Shown here: positions 17,350 through 25,891 of the stretch, one piece after another
Layout of the letters: each line of letters starts with the position of its first letter
How positions within the stretch are numbered: the first letter of the stretch is position 1
Notes under the pieces: model-generated
What the model saw: only the letters and a program-made list of their open reading frames with translations
The model's database searches: none
Told to the model about the DNA's origin: nothing
Position numbers and translations under genes: made by a program
From: Spirosoma oryzicola
GTDB taxonomy: Bacteria; Bacteroidota; Bacteroidia; Cytophagales; Spirosomataceae
Assembly: GCF_021233055.1 (NCBI RefSeq)
Contig: NZ_CP089540.1
Location: 176,129 to 240,128 of the forward strand
Length of the DNA stretch: 64,000 nucleotides
Reading direction: 5' to 3'

Positions 17350-18319
17350 TGATTGCCGCATCATAGCCGACTAGCAAACGTTGTTTACGCGCCATCGGAT
17401 GGTAATCACTGCTTAACCGGGCAAGACTGGCATTCCGGATGTTATGTACGATATCAATGGAAGGGTAAGCTTCGGCCAATCCAAAGCCTTTTCCCGCCAG
17501 AATATTTTCATAACTCTTCGTATGTAGATCCGTAAATCCGTCGCTAAATTCGATTTCTTCACCTTCCAGTTGGAGCGAACGAAACGTGCTTTTATTGGCA
17601 ACTTTCACGGCTTCGGGCAGGTTATCGTAGTCGGTGCTCAGAAACCAGCGAACCCGTGCTTTAGCCAGCTCTAGATACCCAGCGGCCGTGTTTTCCTCGT
17701 GAACGTGAACACGGTTTAATTTAACCGGCCCAAAAATCCACGTAAGCATGTCAAAAAAATGCACCCCAATGTTGGTAGCTATACCGCCCGATTTTGCCGG
17801 ATCTCCTTTCCAGCTAATGTTGTACCATTTGCCACGACAGGTTATGTAAGCCAAATCCAGATCATATATCTTGTCGGCTGGTCCGTTACACACCCGTTCT
17901 TTGAGCGCTATGATGCTTGGGTGCAACCGCAATTGCAGAATGTTATTGACCTGCTTGCCAGTTTCGGCTTCCATTTCGGCCAGTCCATCAATGTTCCACG
18001 GATTTAATACCAACGGTTTTTCACAAATAACGTTAGCTCCGTTTCTTAGCCCAAACCGGATATGTGCATCGTGCAGGTAGTTAGGACTGCAAATACTCAT
18101 GAAATCAACCCCTTGACCCGATCTGTGTAGTTTATCAATGTGCCTGTCGAATCGTTCGAATTCGGTAAAAAACTCAGCTGCTGGAAAATAACTATCCATG
18201 ATGCCGACCGAATCAAACTTATCGAAGGCTGTAACCAGTTGATTGCCAGTATCCTTGATGGCTTTGAGATGGCGGGGAGCAATAAAGCCTGCCGCACCAA
18301 TCAGGGCAAAAGTGTGCAT
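17342..18319 (-). CDS. wbpB: Gfo/Idh/MocA dehydrogenase, WbpB/WlbA-like (UDP-GlcNAcA 3-dehydrogenase)
   Basis: A 325-residue oxidoreductase. The NAD-binding loop ALIGAAGFIAPRH is at residues 4-16, SICSPNYLH and NVICEKPLVLNP give the EKP signature near residue 100, and NILQLRLHP follows. GAAGFIAPRHLKAI is characteristic of the WlbA/WbpB branch, which oxidises C3 of UDP-N-acetylglucosaminuronate. Together with the WbpE-, WbpD- and dehydrogenase-type neighbours it forms the four-step route to UDP-2,3-diacetamido-2,3-dideoxy-glucuronate. The frame could start at a TTG at 18331, but the ATG at 18317-18319 begins right before the conserved loop. Confidence 0.9.
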   Translation of the reverse strand: MHTFALIGAAGFIAPRHLKAIKDTGNQLVTAFDKFDSVGIMDSYFPAAEFFTEFERFDRHIDKLHRSGQGVDFMSICSPNYLHDAHIRFGLRNGANVICEKPLVLNPWNIDGLAEMEAETGKQVNNILQLRLHPSIIALKERVCNGPADKIYDLDLAYITCRGKWYNISWKGDPAKSGGIATNIGVHFFDMLTWIFGPVKLNRVHVHEENTAAGYLELAKARVRWFLSTDYDNLPEAVKVANKSTFRSLQLEGEEIEFSDGFTDLHTKSYENILAGKGFGLAEAYPSIDIVHNIRNASLARLSSDYHPMARKQRLLVGYDAAING

Positions 18320-18364
18320 AGAGGAAGACAATTAGCCGTAATCAATGAAAACTGTTTGTATTAA

Positions 18365-18991
18365 TTAGATCGGATGGACAAGTCCGTTTGTTAACGCATA
18401 GCTTATTGCACTTTCGGGGCAGGTAGCTCGGCCGTCTGGGTCGAAAGTGAGTCGATGACCATATTCGCTTACCCAGCCTACCTGCCGGGCAGGATTCCCA
18501 ACGACCAACGCGTAAGGCGGCACATCTTTGGTTACGACTGCTCCTGCTCCCACAAAAGCGTATTCACCAATGGTATGACCGCAGACGATGGTAGCATTTG
18601 CGCCAATACTCGCGCCTTTGCCAACGTGCGTTTTCAGGTATTGCCCCCGTCGGTTGATAGCGCTGCGGGGGTTATTTACGTTGGTAAATACCATGGACGG
18701 TCCAAGAAATACATCGTCGTCGCAGGTAACTCCCGTGTATATGGATACGTTATTCTGAACCTTCACATTCCGGCCAAGCACTACCTGCGGTGAAATCACG
18801 ACATTCTGTCCAATGTTACAATCTGCACCAATGATACAACCGGACATAATGTGGCAGAAGTGCCATACTTTGGTGCCTTCGCCAAGCTGACAACCCTCAT
18901 CAACAACAGCCGTTGGATGGATCAATACAGCATTTACAGGCTCAGTTGAAGTAGGTAGTGACTGACTCAGTAATGTATTGGATTTGTTCAT
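18365..18991 (-). CDS. wbpD: hexapeptide N-acetyltransferase, WbpD/WlbB-like
   Basis: A 208-residue left-handed beta-helix protein. Hexapeptide repeats run from about residue 25 to 170 (for example [42 protein letters not shown]) and end in [14 protein letters not shown]. The family uses acetyl-CoA to acetylate the 3-amino group of UDP-GlcNAc3NA. The ATG at 18989-18991 overlaps the end of the aminotransferase gene by about 50 bases, a long overlap for this operon; a later start is possible but would cut into the first repeat. An N-terminal tail of about 20 residues is not part of the fold. Confidence 0.9.
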   Translation of the reverse strand: MNKSNTLLSQSLPTSTEPVNAVLIHPTAVVDEGCQLGEGTKVWHFCHIMSGCIIGADCNIGQNVVISPQVVLGRNVKVQNNVSIYTGVTCDDDVFLGPSMVFTNVNNPRSAINRRGQYLKTHVGKGASIGANATIVCGHTIGEYAFVGAGAVVTKDVPPYALVVGNPARQVGWVSEYGHRLTFDPDGRATCPESAISYALTNGLVHPI

Positions 18992-20090
18992 TCGATAACT
19001 CCGTGTGGATTGGTAATGAAATCACTTGCTTGCACAACTCTTCTGTTACGGACAATTCGCCGACCACCCGACCTAACCCCTGATACGCTTTCTGCTTGTG
19101 CAGCGGCATGGGATAATAGATCATGCTTGGAATTTTCCGATCATCTAAATAAGCTTTTAGTTCATCGCGTTCTGCTGCCGGTACCTTGAGCGTATATTGG
19201 TTAAAAACGTGCGTCGAGCCAAGCATCCGGTAAGGAATTTCTATTGCTGTAATGCCGCTAAAAACGGCATCATACATGTCGGCAACCTGCTGACGGTATA
19301 GTGTATACGTTGAAAGAAATTTCAGCTTTTCGAGTAAAATGGCCGCCTGAATTGAATCGAGTCTGGAGTTGATGCCGATAGCATCGTGTTCGTACTTTTT
19401 AGCCTGACCATGATTGGCAATCATTCTAACGTGGCTGGCAATTGTGTCATTGTTTGTAAACACCGCTCCCCCATCGCCGAAGCACCCCAGATTTTTCGAG
19501 GGAAAAAAGGATGTTGTTCCGAGCGTACCCATTGCCCCCGCCGAAACCGTGTTGCCATTTGTGTAGGAATAGGTAGCACCAATCGCCTGAGCGGCATCCT
19601 CGATCACAAACAGATCGTAAGCAGAACACAAATCGGAGATTCGTTCCATGTCAGCGCACTGACCAAACAGATGCACAGGAACGACAGCTTTTGTTTTCTG
19701 ACTTATTGCCTGTTCAATTGCTGACGGACAAATTGTGAACGTTTTGGGATCTACATCAACCATGACCGGTTGCAGCCGCAACAAAGCAATCACCTCAGCA
19801 GTTGCCACATACGTGAACGACGGCACAATCACTTCGTCGCCGGGTTGAAGATTTAAAGCCATCATGGCTACCTGTAAGGCATCGGTACCATTGGCGCAGG
19901 CTACTACGTTCCCAATAGTTAGGTAGTGTCCTAACTGTTGTTCAAACGCGCTTACCTGTGGCCCTTTGATAAAAGCCGCTGAATTAACGCACTCCTGAAT
20001 GGCCTCATCAATGGCGGGCTTAATTTTCAGATACTGATTTTTCAGATCAACCATCTGAATAGACTCCACGGAACTGGTCAGCATGGGCAT
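18942..20090 (-). CDS. wbpE: DegT/DnrJ/EryC1-family aminotransferase, WbpE/WlbC-like
   Basis: A 382-residue PLP enzyme with ANGTDALQ at 66-73 (phosphate contact), [12 protein letters not shown] near 161-172 (the Asp that holds the pyridine nitrogen) and [15 protein letters not shown] with the PLP lysine at about residue 199. The C-terminal motif [10 protein letters not shown] is typical of the WbpE branch. It aminates the 3-keto sugar made by the neighbouring dehydrogenase using glutamate. ATG codons at 20088-20090 and 20082-20084 are both possible starts; the conserved sequence begins at VDLKNQY. Confidence 0.91.
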   Translation of the reverse strand: MPMLTSSVESIQMVDLKNQYLKIKPAIDEAIQECVNSAAFIKGPQVSAFEQQLGHYLTIGNVVACANGTDALQVAMMALNLQPGDEVIVPSFTYVATAEVIALLRLQPVMVDVDPKTFTICPSAIEQAISQKTKAVVPVHLFGQCADMERISDLCSAYDLFVIEDAAQAIGATYSYTNGNTVSAGAMGTLGTTSFFPSKNLGCFGDGGAVFTNNDTIASHVRMIANHGQAKKYEHDAIGINSRLDSIQAAILLEKLKFLSTYTLYRQQVADMYDAVFSGITAIEIPYRMLGSTHVFNQYTLKVPAAERDELKAYLDDRKIPSMIYYPMPLHKQKAYQGLGRVVGELSVTEELCKQVISLPIHTELSNEQIQYITESVTTYFN

Positions 20091-20105
20091 TGGTTCGTTA
20101 CTTCG

Positions 20106-21257
20106 TTATTTACTGCGCGCTTTATGAATGACTATGTTTTTCATAATCTTCAGCAAATACGTTAAATCAGTTGCGACAGGATCACGTTCATAACGGGTGA
20201 GGTAGTTCACCTCTGATTGCACAATCTGCTCGAACGTTGTCGGTAGATCGGCATAATACGGAGGGAGCAGACCTGGCTTATGCTGACGCCGGAGTTGCTG
20301 GGCGGCTTCCGGGTACAGGCTAAAATAATGTTCGCTGATAGGCCGTACACCCAATAATTTAATGTCGCCTTTGAGCAGATTGATTAGCATGGGCAGTTCG
20401 TCAATCCAATACTTGCGTATCAGACGACCTCCCGTGCTGACTCGAAAATCGTTTTTAAATTTTCCGCCAAGATCAATGCCGTTGGTTTTGTGAAGATATT
20501 CCTGAACGTACTCCGCGTACGGATGCATGGACCGAAACTTGTACACGGTAATTGGTTTTCCGTGTTTGCCGATCCGCTGCATACGAAACAGACACCCTTC
20601 GTTCGATTCGGCTTTCGACTCACTTGGATTGTTTAGCGGGTTGATTTTGGCAACGAACAGTGTCTCGTCGACGGTTTCAATAATATCAACAAGCTCAAAA
20701 CCATTGTACATCAAACGTCCTATGATCTCCGCTTTCGACATATCGACGGGTGCGTTAAGCAAGCGACAAATCTTTCGAAACCCTTTGAGTTTAGGCAACG
20801 CCCGCCTGACCAGGAAATGTACGCCATAGTATCCATAAAACGACACACCCGACAATCGTTGCTGAATACAGGCTTTTATGTTTTCGGCCGTTGTCACCCG
20901 AAAAGCAAAGTAACTATCACTCGCCAATGTTCTGCGTACCTGCCCGAAAAGCCAGTTAGGCCCATGTGCCTTGAGCAGCATCTCATCGATGTACAGGTTT
21001 TGTATGGTTGGCTGGAGCTTATTTTGGTGCACCTCCTCCAAACAAACAAACTGCCATGACTCCTGCCGTGCATACCGGTTCAATACCGCTGGTATTTGCC
21101 TGTGTAACAGATGTCGATCAGTTGTCGTAACAGTGATCGGTAACGAAATTAATGGGGGTTGGGGAGCGCCACCCGAATAACGTTCTGGTAGAATAGCTTC
21201 ATTAACAGACATTTTGGTGCGGGTATAGGTGCAAAAAAGAAGAGTGCTGTATGACAT
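20106..21257 (-). CDS. monotopic-type phosphoglycosyl transferase (bacterial sugar transferase) without the usual membrane helix
   Basis: A 383-residue protein. The C-terminal half has the bacterial sugar transferase signature: FRMQRIGKHGKPITVYKFR near 224-242, IDELPMLINLLKGD with the catalytic Asp286-Glu287 pair, LLGVRP, and KPGLLPPYY. Family members join a sugar phosphate to undecaprenyl phosphate and start the glycan. The usual hydrophobic helix just before the RxGKxGKP motif is absent; the preceding 60 residues are polar. The N-terminal ~200 residues have no domain I recognise. In-frame ATGs are at 21255-21257 and 21210-21212; both are plausible starts. Confidence 0.82.
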   Translation of the reverse strand: MSYSTLLFCTYTRTKMSVNEAILPERYSGGAPQPPLISLPITVTTTDRHLLHRQIPAVLNRYARQESWQFVCLEEVHQNKLQPTIQNLYIDEMLLKAHGPNWLFGQVRRTLASDSYFAFRVTTAENIKACIQQRLSGVSFYGYYGVHFLVRRALPKLKGFRKICRLLNAPVDMSKAEIIGRLMYNGFELVDIIETVDETLFVAKINPLNNPSESKAESNEGCLFRMQRIGKHGKPITVYKFRSMHPYAEYVQEYLHKTNGIDLGGKFKNDFRVSTGGRLIRKYWIDELPMLINLLKGDIKLLGVRPISEHYFSLYPEAAQQLRRQHKPGLLPPYYADLPTTFEQIVQSEVNYLTRYERDPVATDLTYLLKIMKNIVIHKARSK

Positions 21258-21284
21258 GCCAAGGCATCCTGTGCCTGTACATGT

Positions 21285-22556
21285 TTATAGCCGAATATCG
21301 ACGTAGCTTCTATCTGCAATCGATTTGACATCAAAAAGAACAGACTTTTCGTCTTTTTTGAGGCCATTTATGTCTAACTCCATAAACTGCTTGTGCGCAA
21401 CCGCCAGTATAATTCCATCGTACCGGCGACTGCCTATCTGCTCTAGGAGGTCTATTCCGTGTTCATGTTTCACGGCTTCGGGACTAGCCCAGGGGTCATA
21501 CACATCTACCTGAATGCCAAAATCAGTAAGCTCATAATAAATGTCGGTCACCTTAGTATTACGCGTATCAGGACAGTTCTCTTTAAACGTAAAGCCCAGC
21601 ACCAGAATCCGGCTTCGCTGAATTTGTAGCCCGTTGGCTATAAGTTTCTTCAGGATCTTCTTCGCGACGAATACCCCCATACTATCGTTGACCAACCGTC
21701 CGGATGCAATTACTTGTGGATAGTAGCCCAGGCTCTGCGCTTTGTGAACGAGGTAGTACGGATCAACCCCGATGCAGTGGCCGCCCACTAGCCCCGGCCT
21801 GAATTTCAAGAAATTCCATTTGGTACTGGCAGCATCGAGCACGTCATTGGTATCGATCCCCATCCGGTCGAACATGAGAGCGAGTTCGTTCACAAAAGAG
21901 ATGTTAAGATCGCGCTGCGCGTTTTCGATGGCTTTTGCCGCTTCAGCAACTTTGATAGATGGTGCCTTGTACGTGCCGGCTACAATAATAGAACTATAAA
22001 GCTGGTTAATAAACTCGCCCGCTTTTGCGGTTGATCCAGATGTGATTTTAGGAATACGAGTGAGCGTTTGTTCCTTATCGCCGGGATTAATGCGCTCGGG
22101 AGAATAGCCACAAAAGAAGTCCTGATTGTAAGTCAGTTTACTGCATTTTTCCAATATGGGCACACAATCTTCTTCGGTACAGCCCGGATAAACGGTCGAT
22201 TCATAGATCACCGTATCGCCGGGTTTAAGTAGTTTGCCAACGTCAGCCGATGCTTTGAGCAGGTAACTCAGGTCGGGCTTTTTGAAGTTATCGACGGGTG
22301 TTGGAACGGTGATAATAAAGACCGTACAGGAACGCAACCTATTGATGTCGGTGGTAAAACAAAGCTGTCGCGAAACGGCAATCTGTTCCTCACTTATTTC
22401 CAGCGTACGATCATGACCGGTCATCAACTGGTTAACACGTTCCGGGTTAATGTCAAAACCGATAACCGGGTACTTTTTACCGAATTCGACTGCCAGCGGT
22501 AAGCCAACGTATCCCAGCCCTATAACGGCAATTGATACTTCTTCTAAAGGGGCCAT
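21285..22556 (-). CDS. UDP-N-acetyl-hexosamine 6-dehydrogenase, TviB/WbpA-like
   Basis: A 423-residue UDP-sugar dehydrogenase with IGLGYVGLPLAVEFGK at 12-27, VPTPVDNFKKPDL near 84-95, YESTVYPGCTEEDC, GYSPERINPGDK, and the active-site GGHCIGVDPYY with Cys261. The sequence follows TviB of the Vi polysaccharide and WbpA/WbpO closely from end to end, so the substrate is probably UDP-GlcNAc or UDP-GalNAc rather than UDP-Glc. It supplies the uronic acid that the WbpB, WbpE and WbpD homologues downstream convert further. Confidence 0.91.
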   Translation of the reverse strand: MAPLEEVSIAVIGLGYVGLPLAVEFGKKYPVIGFDINPERVNQLMTGHDRTLEISEEQIAVSRQLCFTTDINRLRSCTVFIITVPTPVDNFKKPDLSYLLKASADVGKLLKPGDTVIYESTVYPGCTEEDCVPILEKCSKLTYNQDFFCGYSPERINPGDKEQTLTRIPKITSGSTAKAGEFINQLYSSIIVAGTYKAPSIKVAEAAKAIENAQRDLNISFVNELALMFDRMGIDTNDVLDAASTKWNFLKFRPGLVGGHCIGVDPYYLVHKAQSLGYYPQVIASGRLVNDSMGVFVAKKILKKLIANGLQIQRSRILVLGFTFKENCPDTRNTKVTDIYYELTDFGIQVDVYDPWASPEAVKHEHGIDLLEQIGSRRYDGIILAVAHKQFMELDINGLKKDEKSVLFDVKSIADRSYVDIRL

Positions 22557-22587
22557 ACTATGTTGGAAATGGACAAATGGCGTGAAC

Positions 22588-24945
22588 TTACAGGCGAGCT
22601 GGCAGGCGTCTCAACCAACCTTTACTTCTGGTATCCTCCTTGTAATAACCGTTACTACCGTGTCCGTACCCGTATCTGTGATCGGACGAATGCTTGTAGT
22701 CAACGGCATTGAAAACAACATGTAACGATTTGAAAATACCTTGTTTGTGTAAGTCATTAAGGTTTTTCAGGTAGAACCTTGGCGTTACTTTGTGCCGGAC
22801 AATGTAGAAACAGATGTCCACAAAAGGAGCGAGTAACGTGGCATCGGTAACTAACCCAACGGGGGCGGTATCAATCAAAATGTAATCGAACGAGCGCTGT
22901 AACGAATGTATCAACTCGTCAACTCTGCCATTAGCAATCAGTTCCGACGGATTCGTCGGTGTGTATCCACTGGGGATAATGTATAAATTAGGTGTGTTTG
23001 TGTCGAGGATAATATCCTCAATTTCCAGTTCGCCAACCAGATAGGACGAGATACCAGCGGTGTTTGTTGTGCCGGGATAGTCGTCTGTTTTTGGCTTGCG
23101 CAAGTCAAGTCCGAGTATGACTACTTTCTTGTTTAACATTGCCAGAGAAGCGGCCAGGTTAAGCGTAATAAAACTTTTGCCTTCACCACAGGTTGAAGAA
23201 GTAATTAGCACAGTCCGCCCCGATCCTTTTTTTGTGTTTAAAAACAGATAGTGCAGGTTGGAACGAAGCATTCTGATTTGTTCACTCATCAGGCTACGAG
23301 CGTGGGCATCGACAACCTCTTTTCCTTTACCTTTCGGCTTCGAACTGATCTCGGCAAAAATGGGCAATCCAGTTTTACGTTCAACCTCCTGCTTCGACTG
23401 TATACTACTGGTCAATAAATCGTTCAACGTGATAAAAGCAATCGGAATAGCGAACCCCAGCAGTAACGCCATCAGATAAATGTTTTTTGTTTTGGGCTTA
23501 ATTGGTTCACCGGTCGAATAGGGGGCGTCTACAATGCGGCTGTCGGCTACGGCTGATGCGTAGTGGATTGCCGTTTGTTCGCGTGTTTTCAGCAGGAGCA
23601 GATACAGGTTTTCTTTAATGTTGGCCTGCCGCTTGATTCCAACAAGTTCACGCTCTTTTTGGGGTATAGCCGCAATAGCTCCTTCCAGCCGGTTATTGAG
23701 ATTAATCAAACCACGCCTATTTGCGTTCAGACCGCGTTTTCGGTTGCTGAGGTTATCCCGAACCGCTTGCTTTACAGTGTGCATCTGGTTATTAATTGAT
23801 TCCAGATACGGATTACCCGGCTGAACCGTTTGGGCTAATTTACTACGCTCGGCTTCCAGATGGGCTAGCTGTTCAATGTACGATTTTAGAACGGGATCGT
23901 TAAAACCCATCATTATACCCGGAGCCACAACGCCCACTTGCGCACTGTTGAGATACCCTTCAACGCCGTCCAGCACGTTTACCTGAATCTCTAACTCATT
24001 CAGTTTAGAGTCGTTTTCCTTTACTTTGTTTAGTAAAAGATTCGTTTCAGAACTTAAGTCTGTGATGCCTTTGACTCGTCGATAGTGCTCGATGTTATGT
24101 TCGACTCCGCCTAATTCAGCTGTTACAAGTTTCAGACGTTCTTCAATAAAACTCAGCGTACTGGCAGCCTCCCGCTTTTTGTCGGCCAGCGATGCAACGG
24201 TATATACATCCACCAATCTGGACAATATCGCTTTACCTTTGGCGGGTATGGTGGTCTCCAGACTCAACGAAATAAGGCTACTCTCGTAATTCAGTAATGT
24301 GATTTGAAGCTGGTTCGTCAGGTTATTGATCAGCGCATCTCGGTTCTGAAAAACAACTTTTACGATTGTAAGGTGAGCTTTAGCTAAACTATCGTTATTA
24401 TTAATTTTGAACTTGCCGTACTTGGTTTCTACCAACTGATTGAAGGCAAACCGACCCAGGTTATTTCGTTCACGATCAAAGAGCGTGTATTCGTTCGCTG
24501 AGTCTAGTTGGATTAGCAATGGATTACTATAAGCAAAATCGGTTAGTCTGGTATCGCTTAACAGAACAGGAGATTCGTTAAACAGCTCGCTATCACGCAG
24601 ATTTCCTTCTCGCCAGTAGGTTACACCTAATTTAAGACTATCAACTACGTTACCAAGCAAAACCCGCGATTTCAGCTTTTCTATTTCGTTCTCCACCAGT
24701 TTGCTGGAGCTTTCCATGTCCAGTTTTTCCAGTACATCGCTGTTTACCTTTTTGGTGTCTTTAATCAGCAACGTAGCATTAACCTCATAAACTGGCGTGT
24801 AAAACTTCAGATAAAAATAAGCACACCCTAAGCTGATCACCATTGACACCAGAATTAAATACCAGTATCTCAGGTATTTAAAAGCGTAGTCGAGAATGCT
24901 AGTGTCCTCCTGGTCGTCAATAAAAGCCTGATCGTCTTGACTCAT
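22588..24945 (-). CDS. wzc: polysaccharide co-polymerase and tyrosine autokinase
   Basis: A 785-residue inner-membrane protein. The N-terminal Wzz domain starts with a helix near 30-50, a long coiled-coil periplasmic region follows (about 250-420), and a second helix lies near 500-520. The cytoplasmic BY-kinase domain has Walker A STCGEGKSF near 584-592, Walker A' VILGLDLRKPK near 609 and Walker B YILIDTAP near 688. The C-terminal tail carries a tyrosine cluster (HRYGYGHGSNGYYK), the usual autophosphorylation site. The ATG at 24943-24945 is preferred over a TTG two codons upstream. Phosphorylation normally controls chain length and export. Confidence 0.93.
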   Translation of the reverse strand: MSQDDQAFIDDQEDTSILDYAFKYLRYWYLILVSMVISLGCAYFYLKFYTPVYEVNATLLIKDTKKVNSDVLEKLDMESSSKLVENEIEKLKSRVLLGNVVDSLKLGVTYWREGNLRDSELFNESPVLLSDTRLTDFAYSNPLLIQLDSANEYTLFDRERNNLGRFAFNQLVETKYGKFKINNNDSLAKAHLTIVKVVFQNRDALINNLTNQLQITLLNYESSLISLSLETTIPAKGKAILSRLVDVYTVASLADKKREAASTLSFIEERLKLVTAELGGVEHNIEHYRRVKGITDLSSETNLLLNKVKENDSKLNELEIQVNVLDGVEGYLNSAQVGVVAPGIMMGFNDPVLKSYIEQLAHLEAERSKLAQTVQPGNPYLESINNQMHTVKQAVRDNLSNRKRGLNANRRGLINLNNRLEGAIAAIPQKERELVGIKRQANIKENLYLLLLKTREQTAIHYASAVADSRIVDAPYSTGEPIKPKTKNIYLMALLLGFAIPIAFITLNDLLTSSIQSKQEVERKTGLPIFAEISSKPKGKGKEVVDAHARSLMSEQIRMLRSNLHYLFLNTKKGSGRTVLITSSTCGEGKSFITLNLAASLAMLNKKVVILGLDLRKPKTDDYPGTTNTAGISSYLVGELEIEDIILDTNTPNLYIIPSGYTPTNPSELIANGRVDELIHSLQRSFDYILIDTAPVGLVTDATLLAPFVDICFYIVRHKVTPRFYLKNLNDLHKQGIFKSLHVVFNAVDYKHSSDHRYGYGHGSNGYYKEDTRSKGWLRRLPARL

Positions 24946-25024
24946 ATACAATCCGAACCCAACTAGGCAATTTGGCCCAGATAAGTTAATCTGCCAGGTT
25001 TAATAAAGAAACGCCAACGTATGT

Positions 25025-25891
25025 TTATCGTGAAAACAGATAAACCACTGTCACAAGGGTTGTGACAAAAGTGAGGTAGAAGGGAGCGCGCTGTACAAAC
25101 AGACTTGGCTGCTTCTGCGGTGGCTGTGACTCTGGTATTGTCTTCTGTTTTGTCGGCTCCACATAAATAATATCGTCGTTTTGCACGTAGAAGTAAGGTG
25201 ACGAAAAAACATCCCGATTACGCAGACTCACCAGTCCAATTTCGCGTCGATTAGCAACGCTACGAATAACTTTGACACTATCTCGTTTACCGAAGATGGT
25301 CAAATCGCCGGCTGCCGTAATCGCTTCAATAATTGTAGTATGATCGTTCAGCAGGTTAAACGTCCCTACCCGGCTCACTTCGCCCAATACGGTAAATTTA
25401 TGATTTACAAACCGGATGCTCACCGCCGGACTCTTAATGGTTTTCCCAACTTCTACACGAATTTTTTCTTCTGCCTGCGGAATCGTTAACCCGTCCAGTT
25501 TTTGTTTGCCCAGTAAAGGAATTGATACGTACCCCAGCGAATCGACTGGATACCCCAGCGGCTGACCACTAGCTCCACTTGATGCTCCCCCAGGTGTAAA
25601 ACTGGCGACTGGCAGTGAACTAATGTTGTATGCATTCATAATCTCATTCAAATCCTTATTCAGACTACTGATTATAATTCCGAGGATATCGCCCACCTGT
25701 ATCCGTGATACATGTGGTGCAATCGTCTGAATGTTTGCTGGAAACAACGAGTCTTTACTTTGAAAATATTCAAGTTTAGCAGGCGGTACAACAGGCTTTA
25801 CGACCGCGCATGAACCTAAAAGAAAAGTAGCAATACAGACTAAAAAAAAACCAGTAGCAGCCCTAAAAATAGCCACAAAACTTGCAATCAT
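25025..25891 (-). CDS. wza: polysaccharide export outer-membrane lipoprotein
   Basis: A 288-residue protein with a signal peptide ending in a lipobox (FLLGSC, Cys28). Two export-family blocks follow: IQVGDILGIIISSLN (Poly_export) and a SLBB-like region (FTVLGEVSRVGTFNLLND, then TIIEAITAAGDL). The C-terminus ends with a hydrophobic segment (FYLTFVTTLVTVVYLF). It should form the outer-membrane channel for the glycan. The frame can be extended to a TTG at 25933, but the ATG at 25889-25891 gives a normal signal peptide. It is the first gene of the operon, 79 bases before wzc. Confidence 0.92.
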   Translation of the reverse strand: MIASFVAIFRAATGFFLVCIATFLLGSCAVVKPVVPPAKLEYFQSKDSLFPANIQTIAPHVSRIQVGDILGIIISSLNKDLNEIMNAYNISSLPVASFTPGGASSGASGQPLGYPVDSLGYVSIPLLGKQKLDGLTIPQAEEKIRVEVGKTIKSPAVSIRFVNHKFTVLGEVSRVGTFNLLNDHTTIIEAITAAGDLTIFGKRDSVKVIRSVANRREIGLVSLRNRDVFSSPYFYVQNDDIIYVEPTKQKTIPESQPPQKQPSLFVQRAPFYLTFVTTLVTVVYLFSR

